Made by a program: the position numbers and the translations under genes. This document shows positions 1 to 9,103 of a DNA stretch of 37,770 nucleotides, one piece after another. This DNA comes from Candidatus Woesearchaeota archaeon. Lineage in GTDB: Archaea; Nanobdellota; Nanobdellia; SCGC-AAA011-G17; GW2011-AR20. Each line of letters opens with the position of its first letter. The first letter of the stretch is position 1. The stretch is taken from the NCBI GenBank assembly GCA_016181245.1, contig JACOZR010000021.1, positions 1 to 37,770 on the forward strand, read 5' to 3'. The notes under the pieces were generated by a model, which ran no database searches, had not been told where the DNA came from, and saw only the letters and a list, made by a program, of their open reading frames with translations.

Positions 1-1
1 A

Positions 2-61
2 AAGATTGATGCTCCAAAAGAATACATAGGCAAGAAAGCCTATGTATTAATCAGAGGTTAA
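2..61 (+). CDS. C-terminal end of a truncated ORF (...KIDAPKEYIGKKAYVLIRG*), possibly a DUF2080-like small protein
   Basis: Open frame from the window edge to TAA at 59-61. The PKxxIGKxAxVxIR tail resembles small archaeal DUF2080-type proteins, but only 19 residues are visible. Confidence 0.3.
   Translation, partial: KIDAPKEYIGKKAYVLIRG
23..46. repeat. Perfect inverted repeat, 9-bp stem / 6-nt loop
   Basis: TACATAGGC-AAGAAA-GCCTATGTA; followed by TCAGAG-GTTAAAA-CTCTGA at 51-69. Confidence 0.6.
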
Positions 62-154
62 AACTCTGAATCTATTGAGTATCCGCGCAAAGCCACTATA
101 AAAGAAAGTTATTTAAAGAAAAATAATTTACTAGTTCTAGAAAGAGGTTTAGTT

Positions 155-991
155 ATGCAAATAAATATAGAAAAAAAACATCTATACATATTCTTATCAA
201 TCACTATTTTACTATTCAGTTCTTTATATGTAATTGCTCAAACATTTACAAGTCCCGCATGGGATACATCAAAGCAAAGTCATGACGTTCTTTATACCAA
301 TATTATAACCTCTAAAGCATCTACACCAAGAGTAGTTAAAGTAGAAGGGGATTTAGAAATAACAAGTGGAAGCGGAATTACTTTGGGGGGGGTTAAACAA
401 ACAAGTTGGCCAACTTCTTCAGGGAGCACATCACCCTCATCAGAAAGGTGTGTAGTAACAAGTTTCAGTAAGGCAAATACTGGAACATCAACAACGGATA
501 GGATATGCCCTGTTGGCATTATACTATCTCCGGATGTAAACAACTATTGTAACGGACCTCAAGATTTATTTCCCTATACTTCTACTAAGTTCGCAGATGT
601 CATTCAAGCATGGTGTAATGGCAGAACAGGTGCAGGGTGTTCGATTGAGCTCGGCGAAGCATATGACCAATCAAGACCAATAAGTGACGCACTAAGCGAA
701 GCTTACATCATGCAATCACGTGTAAAACATTATGACCTCTATGTATCTGTCACAAATAATGGATTGTTCGATTCAGACGGGCAATCTGCGCAGTTCATAG
801 ACGCAGAAAATGGAGAAGCTTTTAGCCTTTGGGATCCTTTTGACGGAGGTTCAAATCAACTTTCAGTAAATGGGTGCAGTTTTAAAGAAGAAACTGGTGC
901 AGGCAATAACAACAAATGGTTATTAGAAGCAAATGGTGATTCTAGTTCATCTCAAAGAGCATGTAGATTAACAATTTGTAAAAAATCTTAA
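155..991 (+). CDS. Secreted Cys-containing surface protein of unknown function
   Basis: N-terminal hydrophobic signal (HLYIFLSITILLFSSLYVIAQ), a 'GDLEITSGSGITLGGVKQTSWP' segment, then a mature part with eight Cys; no recognised domain. Confidence 0.7.
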   Translation: MQINIEKKHLYIFLSITILLFSSLYVIAQTFTSPAWDTSKQSHDVLYTNIITSKASTPRVVKVEGDLEITSGSGITLGGVKQTSWPTSSGSTSPSSERCVVTSFSKANTGTSTTDRICPVGIILSPDVNNYCNGPQDLFPYTSTKFADVIQAWCNGRTGAGCSIELGEAYDQSRPISDALSEAYIMQSRVKHYDLYVSVTNNGLFDSDGQSAQFIDAENGEAFSLWDPFDGGSNQLSVNGCSFKEETGAGNNNKWLLEANGDSSSSQRACRLTICKKS

Positions 992-1029
992 TCAAAACTC
1001 TTAAAAACTCAATTTTCTAATTTTCTATT

Positions 1030-1356
1030 ATGAAGCAAAAAGAACAAGAGCCGCAAGAAGAAGTGTTAAGAGTTCCAACACCAAGAGGAATTCAAGTCTT
1101 AGGTGTGGTTGAACAAAGAGTAGGTGGCTCAAGAATGATAGTAAGATGCCTAGATGGTAAACAAAGAAATTGCAGAATCCCGGGAAGATTAAAAAGAAAA
1201 CTCTGGATTAGAGAAAATGACATAGTTATGGTTGAGCCATGGGAATTTGATAAAGAAACAAAAGGAGATATTCTATTAAAGTACAGACCAAACCAAGTTG
1301 ATTGGTTAAAGAAGAACGGGTATCTCAAAGGTCTGGAAAACGTAGAAGAATTCTAA
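1030..1356 (+). CDS. Translation initiation factor aIF-1A
   Basis: S1/OB-fold pattern: RVPTPRGIQVLGVVEQRVGGSRMIVRCLDGKQRNCRIPGRLKRKLWIRENDIVMVEPWEF. Confidence 0.93.
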   Translation: MKQKEQEPQEEVLRVPTPRGIQVLGVVEQRVGGSRMIVRCLDGKQRNCRIPGRLKRKLWIRENDIVMVEPWEFDKETKGDILLKYRPNQVDWLKKNGYLKGLENVEEF

Positions 1357-1357
1357 A

Positions 1358-1873
1358 ATGTTCCAAGAAGGTTTAAAAATTCCAAAAAAACGTATTGCCG
1401 TTTTAATTGGAGAAAAAGGAAAAACAAAAAGAAAGATAGAAAGGATTACATCCACTGCATTAACAATTAATTCAGATGAAGGAGATGTGTTAATTACATC
1501 AGAAGAAAGTCTAAATACTTTCAATACAAAACCAATAATTACAGCTATAGGACGAGGTTTTAATCCAGAAGTAGCATTAAAATTAGTGGATGAAGAAAAT
1601 ATCTTAGTAGTAATAGACATAACAGAATTCTCAAAAAAATCCAAAAAAGATATGATAAGATTAAAATCAAGATTAATCGGAACAAGTGGAAAAGCAAGAA
1701 AGATGATAGAAATGCTAAGTCATACTGAAATTTGTGTTTATGGTAAAACTGTTTCTATAATTGGCGAGCAAGATAATGTATACCTTGCAAAAAGAGCAAT
1801 AACAAACTTGTTACAAGGCTCTAAGCACGGAAATGTCTATGGTTTCATAGAAAGAACAAAGAAAAAGAGATAA
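1358..1873 (+). CDS. KH-domain RNA-processing protein (archaeal Dim2/Pno1-like)
   Basis: Two KH-like segments (IAVLIGEKGKTKRKIE; RLIGTSGKARKMIE), directly after aIF1A. Confidence 0.88.
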   Translation: MFQEGLKIPKKRIAVLIGEKGKTKRKIERITSTALTINSDEGDVLITSEESLNTFNTKPIITAIGRGFNPEVALKLVDEENILVVIDITEFSKKSKKDMIRLKSRLIGTSGKARKMIEMLSHTEICVYGKTVSIIGEQDNVYLAKRAITNLLQGSKHGNVYGFIERTKKKR

Positions 1874-1905
1874 AGATTTATAAAGAAGCTATTCATCACA
1901 ACAGT

Positions 1906-4887
1906 ATGCCAGCAGAAAAAACTGTAACTGCAGAAGATTTAGCAAAGGGGCAAAGAGAAATATCTATCTCAGAATTCTTTGTTAAGAACAAGCATTTGCT
2001 AGGTTTCGACAATCCAAGAAAAGCTCTTTTGACAACAATAAAGGAGGCATGTGATAATAGTTTGGATGCATGCGAGGAAGCGAGAATTGTTCCAGAGATA
2101 AAAGTGGAAATAAAGCCTATTTCTGAAGATCGTTTTATCGTAATAGTTGAAGACAATGGCCCAGGAATTGTAAAAGAACAAATCCCAAGAATATTTGCTA
2201 AGTTACTATATGGAAGCAAGTTCCATAGATTTAAGCAATCAGTAACAGGAGATGAGCCAATAATTCTAAGAAGAAATGGGAAAATACAAATTGTACCAAT
2301 AGAAAGACTCATCAATAAATACCTAAAAGAAGAAGGAGAAACTGCAAGCGAGAATATGCAGGTGCCATGCTTTAACTGGAAAACTTATAAGTATTCGTTC
2401 CAGCCAATAAGCCATTTAATAAAACACAAAAGAGAAAACGAAATATACGAAATAACAGCAGCATACGGAAAAGCAATAAAAGTAACAGGATGCCACAGCC
2501 TGTTCACAATAGACAAAAAAACATTGAAAATAAAAGAGGCAGAGGCAAGAAATTTTACAATAGGGGATGTCATACTAGCGCCAAAAAAAATTGAAATAAA
2601 AGAAGAAACAGAAGAAATAAATCTCCTAGATTATATAACAGAAACAAAAGTAAAAAAACAGTACTGGTACCTGTACACAAAAAAAGAAACAATAAAAAAA
2701 ATATTCGAAAATGCAAAAATAATACACAAAAAAACAGACAAGCCAAGAAAGTATTGCCAGTTAACTAGCGGAAAAAGAAAAGTAGACATACGGGATGATT
2801 CATACAAGCAATACATCACAAAAGGATTCATCCCAGTATGGCTGGCAAAATTCCTAGGAGTAGAGATAAGAGGGGAAATCAGAACATACTATCATGGAAA
2901 AGAGCATAATATAGCAACACATTGGCCAATGACTGAAGGGCTCGCAAGAATGCTAGGACTTTTCGTAGCAGAAGGGCATTCAGATAAAAGACAAATAGGG
3001 TTTACATTTTCGAGAGAGGAAAGAGAACTAATACAAATAGTTTGTGAAACAGCATATACTCTAGGAATAGGGTACACGATAGAAGAAAGGCCAGAAAAAA
3101 ACAGCACAAGAGTAAAACTGTTCGGAGGAGTCATAAGCCACCTATTCAGATTATGGTGCGGGCACAGCGCTAAAAATAAAAAAATACCAGAATTTATTTT
3201 TACAGCAAGAGAAAACATAAGGCAGGAATTTCTAGACTACCTCTATATAGGAGACGGGCACAAACCACCAGAAAAAAACATCCTAGTTCTATCAACAACA
3301 TCGCAAAGACTAGCAAATGAAACCTGCTACCTCTGGCTTTCATTGGGAATAACTGCGGGAGTATCAAAATCTCTAAACAAAGGATACAGAAAAACAGCAT
3401 CAATGATATATGCCGTAAGAATAGGAGGAAAATCATTAGACAAAAGCAATTACTACCAGGCAAAAGAAAATGCAAAAAAAGCAATGTACGAGCATTCAAT
3501 CACAAGCCTGGCAGAATTACTAGGAAAAAAAATAACTTATGAAATGGTACAGTACTATAGTACATTAAATACTCTCACTCAAGAAACAACAAGAACAAAA
3601 CTGGCAAAAGCCTTCTCAACGGATAAGATAGGATACAAGATAAGAATACTAGAAGAAAAAAACCTAATACAAAAAAGCAAAAAAGGAGTTTATAGTATAA
3701 CAAAACATGCAAAAAACACAATACAAGAATTAAAAGAAATAGAAAGACTACTCAATTCAGACTTCATTTTCCTAAAAATAAGAAAAATCAAAAAAATTAA
3801 AGAAGGGCACGAATACGTCTACGACATTTCGGTGCCAGAAGGAGAAAACTTTGTAGCAGGATTCGGGGGGTTAGCATGCCACAACTCGAGAGGACAGCAG
3901 GGAATAGGTGTGTCAGCTTCATGCATGTATGGTCAATTAACAACAGGAAAACCTGCAAAAATAACTTCTAAAACAAATCCAAAAAAATTAGCCCATTATT
4001 TTGAATTAATTATTGATACAAAAACAAATGAGCCAAAGATAGTGCAAGAGCATGATTTAGACTGGCCAGAAAAGAAAACAGGAATAAAAGTTGAAATAGA
4101 ATTAATTGCAAAATACCAAAAGGGAAATCAAAGTGTTGATCAGTATTTAAAACAAACTGCAATAGTTAATCCCCATCTGTCTTTAACTTATATTAATCCT
4201 GAAGGAGAAAAAGCAGAGTTTCCCAGAGCTACAAACGAATTGCCAAAAGAGCCTAAAGAAATTAAACCTCATCCTCACGGCATTGAACTTGGAATATTAA
4301 TTAAAATGCTTCACGATACAGAAGCCAAGACTTTACAAAGTTTCTTGCAAAATGATTTCTGCAGAATTAGCTCAAAAGTTGCAAAAGAAGTCTGTGAAAA
4401 GTCAAGTCTAGACTGTGGTGCAAGACCTGAAAGAATTGCAATGCAGGAGGCTGAAATACTTTACAAATCTTTAAACGCTACAAAAATAATATCCCCTCCA
4501 ACGGACTGCGTCACGCCAATAGGGGAAGAATTAATAATTAAAGGACTGAAAAAAGAAGTAGAAGCTGAATTTTACACTGCAGTATCAAGACCTCCAAGTG
4601 TTTATCGTGGTAATCCTTTTGTTGTGGAGGCGGGTCTCGCTTTCGGGGGCTCTATTCCAGGCGATGATCTAGCTAAAATTTACAGGTTTGCAAATAGAGT
4701 TCCATTGTTATATCAATTAAGCGCATGTGCAACAACAAAAGCAGTTGTCTCAACAACTTGGAGAAATTACGGTTTATCTCAAAGCAAAGGTGCATTACCT
4801 GCAGGTCCTGTAGTTATTTTAATCCACATCGCTTCAGTATGGGTTCCTTCCAGAAGTTGCATCCTCATTAAGTGTACTATCTGGTGA
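1906..4887 (+). CDS. top6B: DNA topoisomerase VI subunit B interrupted by an intein; annotated C-terminus looks frameshifted
   Basis: GHKL ATPase motifs (KEACDNSLDACEEA; EDNGPGI; SRGQQGIGVSA), Top6B body (PAGPVVILIHIASVWVP), immediately upstream of Top6A. Tail after VWVP (SRSCILIKCTIW*) is atypical. Confidence 0.92.
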   Translation: MPAEKTVTAEDLAKGQREISISEFFVKNKHLLGFDNPRKALLTTIKEACDNSLDACEEARIVPEIKVEIKPISEDRFIVIVEDNGPGIVKEQIPRIFAKLLYGSKFHRFKQSVTGDEPIILRRNGKIQIVPIERLINKYLKEEGETASENMQVPCFNWKTYKYSFQPISHLIKHKRENEIYEITAAYGKAIKVTGCHSLFTIDKKTLKIKEAEARNFTIGDVILAPKKIEIKEETEEINLLDYITETKVKKQYWYLYTKKETIKKIFENAKIIHKKTDKPRKYCQLTSGKRKVDIRDDSYKQYITKGFIPVWLAKFLGVEIRGEIRTYYHGKEHNIATHWPMTEGLARMLGLFVAEGHSDKRQIGFTFSREERELIQIVCETAYTLGIGYTIEERPEKNSTRVKLFGGVISHLFRLWCGHSAKNKKIPEFIFTARENIRQEFLDYLYIGDGHKPPEKNILVLSTTSQRLANETCYLWLSLGITAGVSKSLNKGYRKTASMIYAVRIGGKSLDKSNYYQAKENAKKAMYEHSITSLAELLGKKITYEMVQYYSTLNTLTQETTRTKLAKAFSTDKIGYKIRILEEKNLIQKSKKGVYSITKHAKNTIQELKEIERLLNSDFIFLKIRKIKKIKEGHEYVYDISVPEGENFVAGFGGLACHNSRGQQGIGVSASCMYGQLTTGKPAKITSKTNPKKLAHYFELIIDTKTNEPKIVQEHDLDWPEKKTGIKVEIELIAKYQKGNQSVDQYLKQTAIVNPHLSLTYINPEGEKAEFPRATNELPKEPKEIKPHPHGIELGILIKMLHDTEAKTLQSFLQNDFCRISSKVAKEVCEKSSLDCGARPERIAMQEAEILYKSLNATKIISPPTDCVTPIGEELIIKGLKKEVEAEFYTAVSRPPSVYRGNPFVVEAGLAFGGSIPGDDLAKIYRFANRVPLLYQLSACATTKAVVSTTWRNYGLSQSKGALPAGPVVILIHIASVWVPSRSCILIKCTIW
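2239..3885 (+). mobile_element. Intein (549 aa) with LAGLIDADG-type homing endonuclease and a winged-helix-like segment, inserted in Top6B
   Basis: Ser1 start (SVTGDEPIILRR) after extein KFHRFKQ; ends ...ENFVAGFGGLACHN before extein Ser+1 (SRGQQGIG). Two LAGLIDADG-like blocks (LARMLGLFVAEGH; EFLDYLYIGDGH). HTH-like TRTKLAKAFSTDKIGYKIRILEEKNLIQKSKKGVYSIT. Confidence 0.93.
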
Positions 4888-4999
4888 GAAGAAAGATGTT
4901 ATTCAAGATCATTTAGAAAAAAAATTAAAAAAGGAACTTCCTTTATTACTAGGAGAAGTTAAGCCAATAAAAAATGAAAAAAACACAGACAAAAAATAA
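4844..4999 (+). pseudogene. Probable displaced C-terminal fragment of Top6B in the +1 frame
   Basis: Frame 4844..4999 reads FLPEVASSLSVLSGEKKDVIQDHLEKKLKKELPLLLGEVKPIKNEKNTDKK*, resembling the C-terminal tail expected of archaeal Top6B, and runs into the Top6A start. Confidence 0.6.
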
Positions 5000-6071
5000 T
5001 CCAAAAATTACACTCGAACAATTAGGTAAAAATCTCGTAGATCAAGTAAAAGCAATGAAAAATCCAGAGATTACACTACCAGTCAGAGCATTGTCAAACA
5101 TAGAGTATAATAAAAAAACAGGAACTTTGCAACTCGGAGATAAAGAAGGAAAAAGAAGTTTCTTTAATGTGGGGCATGCAAAAAAGTTCCTGCAAACTAT
5201 TGAAGTTGCAAGCATACTCAAAAAAGAATTATTAGATACTGGAAAGCACGAGCATCTCAGGGGGGTTTTTTATATCACAAAAAGGACTATACATGGTACT
5301 AATATCAACATTGTAGATGAGCAGACTGAATCAGATAAGGTAATTGAGGACTTAGAGGTTATTACTGGTTTATCAAGAGAACAGTTGCATGTATCTGCAA
5401 ATAAAATGGGGAGTATGGTGGGAAATGTCAGTTTGATAGACAGTGGAGATACTATAGACTGTTCTAAACTGGGCAGAGGAGGTTACTCCGTACCATCTAT
5501 TACCGACGAATTACAATTTAAGAAAATAAGTGCTAAATTTGTTTTATACATGGAGAAGGCTGCTGTATACGAGCGCCTCAACGAAGATAAATTCTGGCAA
5601 AAAAATGATTGTATATTAATCACAAGTCAGGGTCAAACTACTCGGGGTATCAGAAGATTATTGCAAAGGTTAGCAGATGAAGGAAATTTACCAATTTATG
5701 TCCTATGCGATGGAGATATATACGGTGCTTATATATATTCTGTAGTAAAATATGGTTCTATAGCTTTAGCACATGCATCTGAAAGGCTGACCATTCCTTC
5801 AGTTAAATATCTAGGGATTACTATGGACGATATTGTAAAGTACGATCTAAAAAAACAATTAATTAAGCTAGATGAAAAAGATTTAGCTAGAATCAAGCAA
5901 GTATCTCAATATGAGTGGTTTAAAGACAATAAGGAATGGCAAAAACAATTTAAAATGATGAAAGAATTTAATGGTAAAGTTGAAATTCAGGCTTTAGCAA
6001 CCAAAGGTATAAGTTTCATTTCCGAGAAGTATTTGCCTGAAAAAATCAAGGGCAAAGAGTTTATTGACTAG
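4974..6071 (+). CDS. top6A: DNA topoisomerase VI subunit A (Spo11-like)
   Basis: Catalytic Tyr context (RGVFYITKRTIHGTN), DEQTESDKVIEDLEV, TOPRIM-like YVLCDGDIYGAYIYSVVKYGS. Confidence 0.95.
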   Translation: MKKTQTKNNPKITLEQLGKNLVDQVKAMKNPEITLPVRALSNIEYNKKTGTLQLGDKEGKRSFFNVGHAKKFLQTIEVASILKKELLDTGKHEHLRGVFYITKRTIHGTNINIVDEQTESDKVIEDLEVITGLSREQLHVSANKMGSMVGNVSLIDSGDTIDCSKLGRGGYSVPSITDELQFKKISAKFVLYMEKAAVYERLNEDKFWQKNDCILITSQGQTTRGIRRLLQRLADEGNLPIYVLCDGDIYGAYIYSVVKYGSIALAHASERLTIPSVKYLGITMDDIVKYDLKKQLIKLDEKDLARIKQVSQYEWFKDNKEWQKQFKMMKEFNGKVEIQALATKGISFISEKYLPEKIKGKEFID

Positions 6072-6111
6072 TTTCGAAACGTTTTTATAACTACCACATA
6101 AGATTTCTTAT

Positions 6112-7095
6112 ATGAGAATAATTCCAATAATCGGGGCATTAATCTCTTTTGCCATAGTAATGTTTTTTATTCCAAGGTTGATAAAATACCTAAGAAACAT
6201 AGGTCTGATAGTTAAAGATCAAAATAAACAAGATAAACCTCTAATTCCTGTCTCAGCAGGTTTAGTTGTTGTCGGTGGAGTAATAGGAGGGTTAATGAGT
6301 TATGTTTTTATCCAAACGTTTTTTTACGAAGATTCTTCCCCATTGTTACTAACATTCGCGGCTACTACGTCTTTACTTTTAGTGACACTTGTAGGGTTCA
6401 TAGATGATTTATTAGTAAACAGATCAAAAGATAGAACATCTGGATTAAAACAATGGCAAAAACCTCTGTTAACTGCAGCCGCAGCAATCCCTTTAATGGT
6501 AATCAATGCAGGCACATCTATAATGTGGTTTCCATTCATAGGCGAAGTTAATTTTGGCTTAATTTATCCTTTACTTCTCATTCCTTTAATCTTTATAGGC
6601 TCTTCAAATATGGTAAACCTGTTAGCTGGATTTAATGGCCTAGAAGCAGGTTTAGGTTTAATTTATATAGGGAATCTTGGGTTATATGCCTATCTTAACA
6701 ACAGACCATTAGCTGCATTAATCGCAGCAGTAACATTCGCAGCATTATTGGCATTTTATTACTATAACAAATACCCGGCAAAAATATTTCCCGGAGATTC
6801 TCTAACTTATTTTTTAGGGGCTTCTTTAGCCACAATCGCAATTGTAGGCAATATAGAAAAAGCAGCATTAATAATTTCAATTCCATTCTTTATAGAGTTC
6901 TTCTTAAAACTTAGAGGTAAATTCAAAAAACAAAGTTTCGGTTATTATGAAAACGGAAAAGTAAAATCTCTATACGACAAAATATATTCAATACCCCACA
7001 TTTTTACAATAAAAGGAAAGTATACAGAAAAACAAGTTGTTTATTTAATACTTCTAATAGAGCTAATATTTGCAGGACTGGTTTGGGTGATATAA
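6112..7095 (+). CDS. UDP-GlcNAc:polyprenyl-phosphate GlcNAc-1-P transferase-like (MraY/WecA/GPT family)
   Basis: Multi-TM, FIDDLL, NLLAGFNGLEAGLG, FPGDSLTYFLGA motifs. Confidence 0.88.
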   Translation: MRIIPIIGALISFAIVMFFIPRLIKYLRNIGLIVKDQNKQDKPLIPVSAGLVVVGGVIGGLMSYVFIQTFFYEDSSPLLLTFAATTSLLLVTLVGFIDDLLVNRSKDRTSGLKQWQKPLLTAAAAIPLMVINAGTSIMWFPFIGEVNFGLIYPLLLIPLIFIGSSNMVNLLAGFNGLEAGLGLIYIGNLGLYAYLNNRPLAALIAAVTFAALLAFYYYNKYPAKIFPGDSLTYFLGASLATIAIVGNIEKAALIISIPFFIEFFLKLRGKFKKQSFGYYENGKVKSLYDKIYSIPHIFTIKGKYTEKQVVYLILLIELIFAGLVWVI

Positions 7096-8361
7096 GTGAT
7101 AAAGAAAATAAAATCTGTTTTGCTTAAAGGATATTCAAAAGATAAAAGTCTGGTAAGGGATAGCTTTGTTCTTTTTGTAGCAACCATGGTATTGAATGCA
7201 GCCGGATTCATTTTTCATTTCTTTATGGGAAGAGTATTAGGCCCAAGCAGCTATGGAGTTTTAGGAGCTTTAATGTCTTTATTATTTTTGCTTGTGGTCC
7301 CAACTGTAACAATTCAAACAACACTGACAAAATTTGTTTCAGAGTTATACGCAGAAAAAAAATACGGAAAGATAAAGTATCTTCTTGTGAGTATGCTAAA
7401 AACTTTTTCAATAGTCTCTGTAATGGGGTTAATACTGTACTTCTTGCTTAGCAAGTCAATAGCTTCTTTCTTGCATATACCTGTTACACCTGTTCTAATC
7501 TTCGGAGGCTTTCTTGTTTTTGCTTTGTTACTTCCAGTATCGCGGGGAGTAATGCAGGGGTTGCAGTGGTTTAAGAATCTCGGAGTCAATATGGCATTTG
7601 AAGGTATATCAAAAGTAATAATCGGAATAGTCCTAGTGATGATTGGGCTAGGGGTTAACGGAGCAGCTCTAGCAATATTCCTTGCATTCTTGATATCATT
7701 TTTTATAACTTATTTTCCACTAAAAAAACTTTTTCATCACAAAACAGAAAAATACAATCTAAATCCAGTATACACCTATTTACTGCCTGTAACTTCAACA
7801 TTACTGCTTCTTACGTCATTCTATAGTGTTGATATAATACTAGTAAAACACTTCTTTGATTCTGTTTCAGCAGGGCACTATGCCGCTGTTTCATTAATAG
7901 GGAAGACTGTATTTTTTGCAACAATAGCTGTAACTCAGGTAATGTTCCCCAAAGTTTCTGAACTCTATAAGCAAAAAAAACCGCATAAAAAACTTCTCAC
8001 AAAATCACTTTTCTTAATTTCTTTAATTGGGATACCTATGTGTATAGTCTATTTCATTATCCCGGAAATAATGGTAAAAATATTTTTTGGAAATGAATAC
8101 CTAGACGCCGCGAATTTACTTTGGAAGTTTGCAGTATTTATGTTGTTCTTCTCTTTTACATACACTGTTTCAATGTACAACATTTCAATAAATAGGCTTA
8201 AATTTCTATTTATACTAGGTTTTTTTAGTATAACTGAAGCAGTGCTTATATGGTTATACCATACAAGTTTATTGCAAATAGTAATGATCTTAATGGGAAT
8301 AGGTTTTGTAATGTCTATAATAATGATTGCAACAACTTTATTGAGGAAGGATGAGTACTAA
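7096..8361 (+). CDS. Polysaccharide biosynthesis / lipid-linked oligosaccharide flippase (Wzx/MATE-like)
   Basis: GTG start; about 12 hydrophobic segments; GRVLGPSSYGVLGALMSLLFLL at the N-terminus. Confidence 0.85.
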   Translation: MIKKIKSVLLKGYSKDKSLVRDSFVLFVATMVLNAAGFIFHFFMGRVLGPSSYGVLGALMSLLFLLVVPTVTIQTTLTKFVSELYAEKKYGKIKYLLVSMLKTFSIVSVMGLILYFLLSKSIASFLHIPVTPVLIFGGFLVFALLLPVSRGVMQGLQWFKNLGVNMAFEGISKVIIGIVLVMIGLGVNGAALAIFLAFLISFFITYFPLKKLFHHKTEKYNLNPVYTYLLPVTSTLLLLTSFYSVDIILVKHFFDSVSAGHYAAVSLIGKTVFFATIAVTQVMFPKVSELYKQKKPHKKLLTKSLFLISLIGIPMCIVYFIIPEIMVKIFFGNEYLDAANLLWKFAVFMLFFSFTYTVSMYNISINRLKFLFILGFFSITEAVLIWLYHTSLLQIVMILMGIGFVMSIIMIATTLLRKDEY

Positions 8362-9103
8362 ACTATCAATAATTATACCTGCGTATAACGAAGAAAAAAG
8401 AATCACACAGACATTAAAAGAATTTTTGAGCTATCTAAAAGGCAAGATTAATTTTGAAATTCTCGTTGTTGTTAATGGTTGTACAGACAATACAGTCGGT
8501 GTTGTTTCACAAATAGCGAAAAAAAATAAAGAAATAAAATACGTTGACATAGGAAAGGTTGCAAGCAAGGGTGCAGCAGTTATTGAAGGATTCAAAATAG
8601 CAGATGCAGAATTAATTGGGTTTGTAGATGCTGATTTAGCGACAGGACCAGATGCATTTTATGATTTAGTAAAAAACATAGAAGACTATGATGGAGTTAT
8701 AGCATCTCGCTGGATAAAGGGCGCAAAAATGGAACACAAACAACCAATAACAAGAATCATAGCTGGAAGAACATTTAATCTAATGGTAAATTTATTCTTC
8801 AACCTAAAAGTAAAAGACACGCAATGTGGCGCAAAGTTATTTAAGAAAAATGCGATAAAAACAATTTTGCCAAGTATGGGAAAAACAACAGGCTGGGCGT
8901 TTGATGTAAATTTGTTATATGCAATTAAGAGAAATGGTTTCAAAATACAAGAAATTCCTACAGAATGGAATGAACCTGGAGGATCTCATCTAAAACTTAA
9001 AACAATATTCGAAATGTTCTTATCAATCGTCAGGTTAAGATTAATCTATTCTCCTTTTAAATTTATAGTAACTCTGTATAACAAGGTAAAAAATGTCATA
9101 TAA
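8351..9103 (+). CDS. GT2 glycosyltransferase, dolichyl-phosphate glucosyltransferase (ALG5)-like
   Basis: SIIIPAYNEEKRI, VVNGCTDNT, FVDADLAT, DTQCGAKLFKK. Confidence 0.87.
   Translation: MSTKLSIIIPAYNEEKRITQTLKEFLSYLKGKINFEILVVVNGCTDNTVGVVSQIAKKNKEIKYVDIGKVASKGAAVIEGFKIADAELIGFVDADLATGPDAFYDLVKNIEDYDGVIASRWIKGAKMEHKQPITRIIAGRTFNLMVNLFFNLKVKDTQCGAKLFKKNAIKTILPSMGKTTGWAFDVNLLYAIKRNGFKIQEIPTEWNEPGGSHLKLKTIFEMFLSIVRLRLIYSPFKFIVTLYNKVKNVI

Noticed and set aside
292-543. Antisense ORFs listed in the track (e.g. 292..543-, 1092..1328-, 2385..2573-, 3200..3499-, 32555..32767-)
   Set aside because: They lie within clear coding regions on the other strand, have low-complexity hydrophobic translations and no recognisable motifs.
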